Source of the DNA: Aporrectodea caliginosa
Lineage: Eukaryota; Annelida; Clitellata; Crassiclitellata; Lumbricidae
Length of the DNA: 64,000 nt
Reading direction: 5' to 3'
Assembly: GCA_020284085.1 (NCBI GenBank)
Contig: JACEVL010000160.1
Span: 1,301,001-1,365,000, forward strand
Within the stretch, counting starts at the first letter, position 1, and each line of letters opens with the position of its first letter. The notes under the pieces were generated by a model. The model was not told where the DNA came from. It saw only the letters and a program-made list of their open reading frames with translations, and did not search any database. Both the position numbers and the translations under genes were made by a program. This document shows, piece by piece, positions 63,811-64,000 of this stretch.

Positions 63811-64000
63811 GTACTGTGTAACTGTATGGACCGAGATACGGGTTACATTTAGGATCTACTCCTTATAATGCAGAGAGCTCGCTTATCTTACATCAGTTGT
63901 TCTTCTGTCTTATGATACTAAACCGTGGCATTGATCAGCATGTGGTTCTGTTTTTGGAGTGCCATCAATTGATGCAAAGTGAACCATTTTAGAAGCAGGG

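Overview
This is eukaryotic (animal) nuclear DNA, AT-rich and full of introns, microsatellites and decayed transposable elements. The short palindromic-looking word taggcctac recurs throughout, and tRNA-derived SINEs, LINE 3' ends, RTE-like fragments, hAT elements and piggyBac-like ends are common. This fits a marine invertebrate best, but the sequence alone does not name the organism. No long ORF is an intact gene. The real genes are split into very small exons (38 to 115 nt) that an ORF scan misses.

The main content is a tandem cluster of potato inhibitor I (eglin c / CI-2 type, MEROPS I13) serine protease inhibitor genes, all on the minus strand. I rebuilt them by hand from splice sites, exon phases and comparison between copies. 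From right to left they are: gene H (47060-54733, two domains, 166 aa), gene E (37621-44732, two domains, 167 aa), gene D (28149-33970, one domain, 98 aa), gene C (18957-23436, one domain, 100 aa), gene B (2800-10622, one domain, with two copies of the 51-nt helix exon), and the first exon of gene A (845-890), whose remainder lies left of the window. Every gene starts with a signal-peptide exon ending in phase 1. The domain is then built from a Trp-Pro exon, a 51-nt phase 0-0 exon and a last exon carrying the reactive loop and the stop. In D the loop reads GSPVTLDLR, the same as I recall for leech eglin c. The products should be secreted inhibitors of chymotrypsin/elastase/subtilisin-like proteases.

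Genes A to D sit in segmental duplication units of about 9 to 16 kb (boundaries near 1720, 17730, 26610 and 36655). Each unit carries the same order of gene exons, SINE, CT-rich microsatellite, TATA box and spacer. The units differ by later insertions: piggyBac-like 13299-14260, hAT 14560-16884, hAT 18270-18744, an unclassified inverted-repeat element 28618-29075, and an RTE tail at 34533-34826. These date the copies relative to each other. Genes E and H share a separate seven-exon, two-domain architecture. Their first domain has lost the arginines that brace the inhibitory loop, while the second domain looks canonical.

The right end (54.8-64 kb) holds an RTE-like LINE fragment, long CTGT, CATA and CT microsatellites, SINE/LINE tails and one weak protease-like exon candidate. 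I see no intact gene there. Introns and spacers elsewhere are mostly transposon debris and simple repeats.
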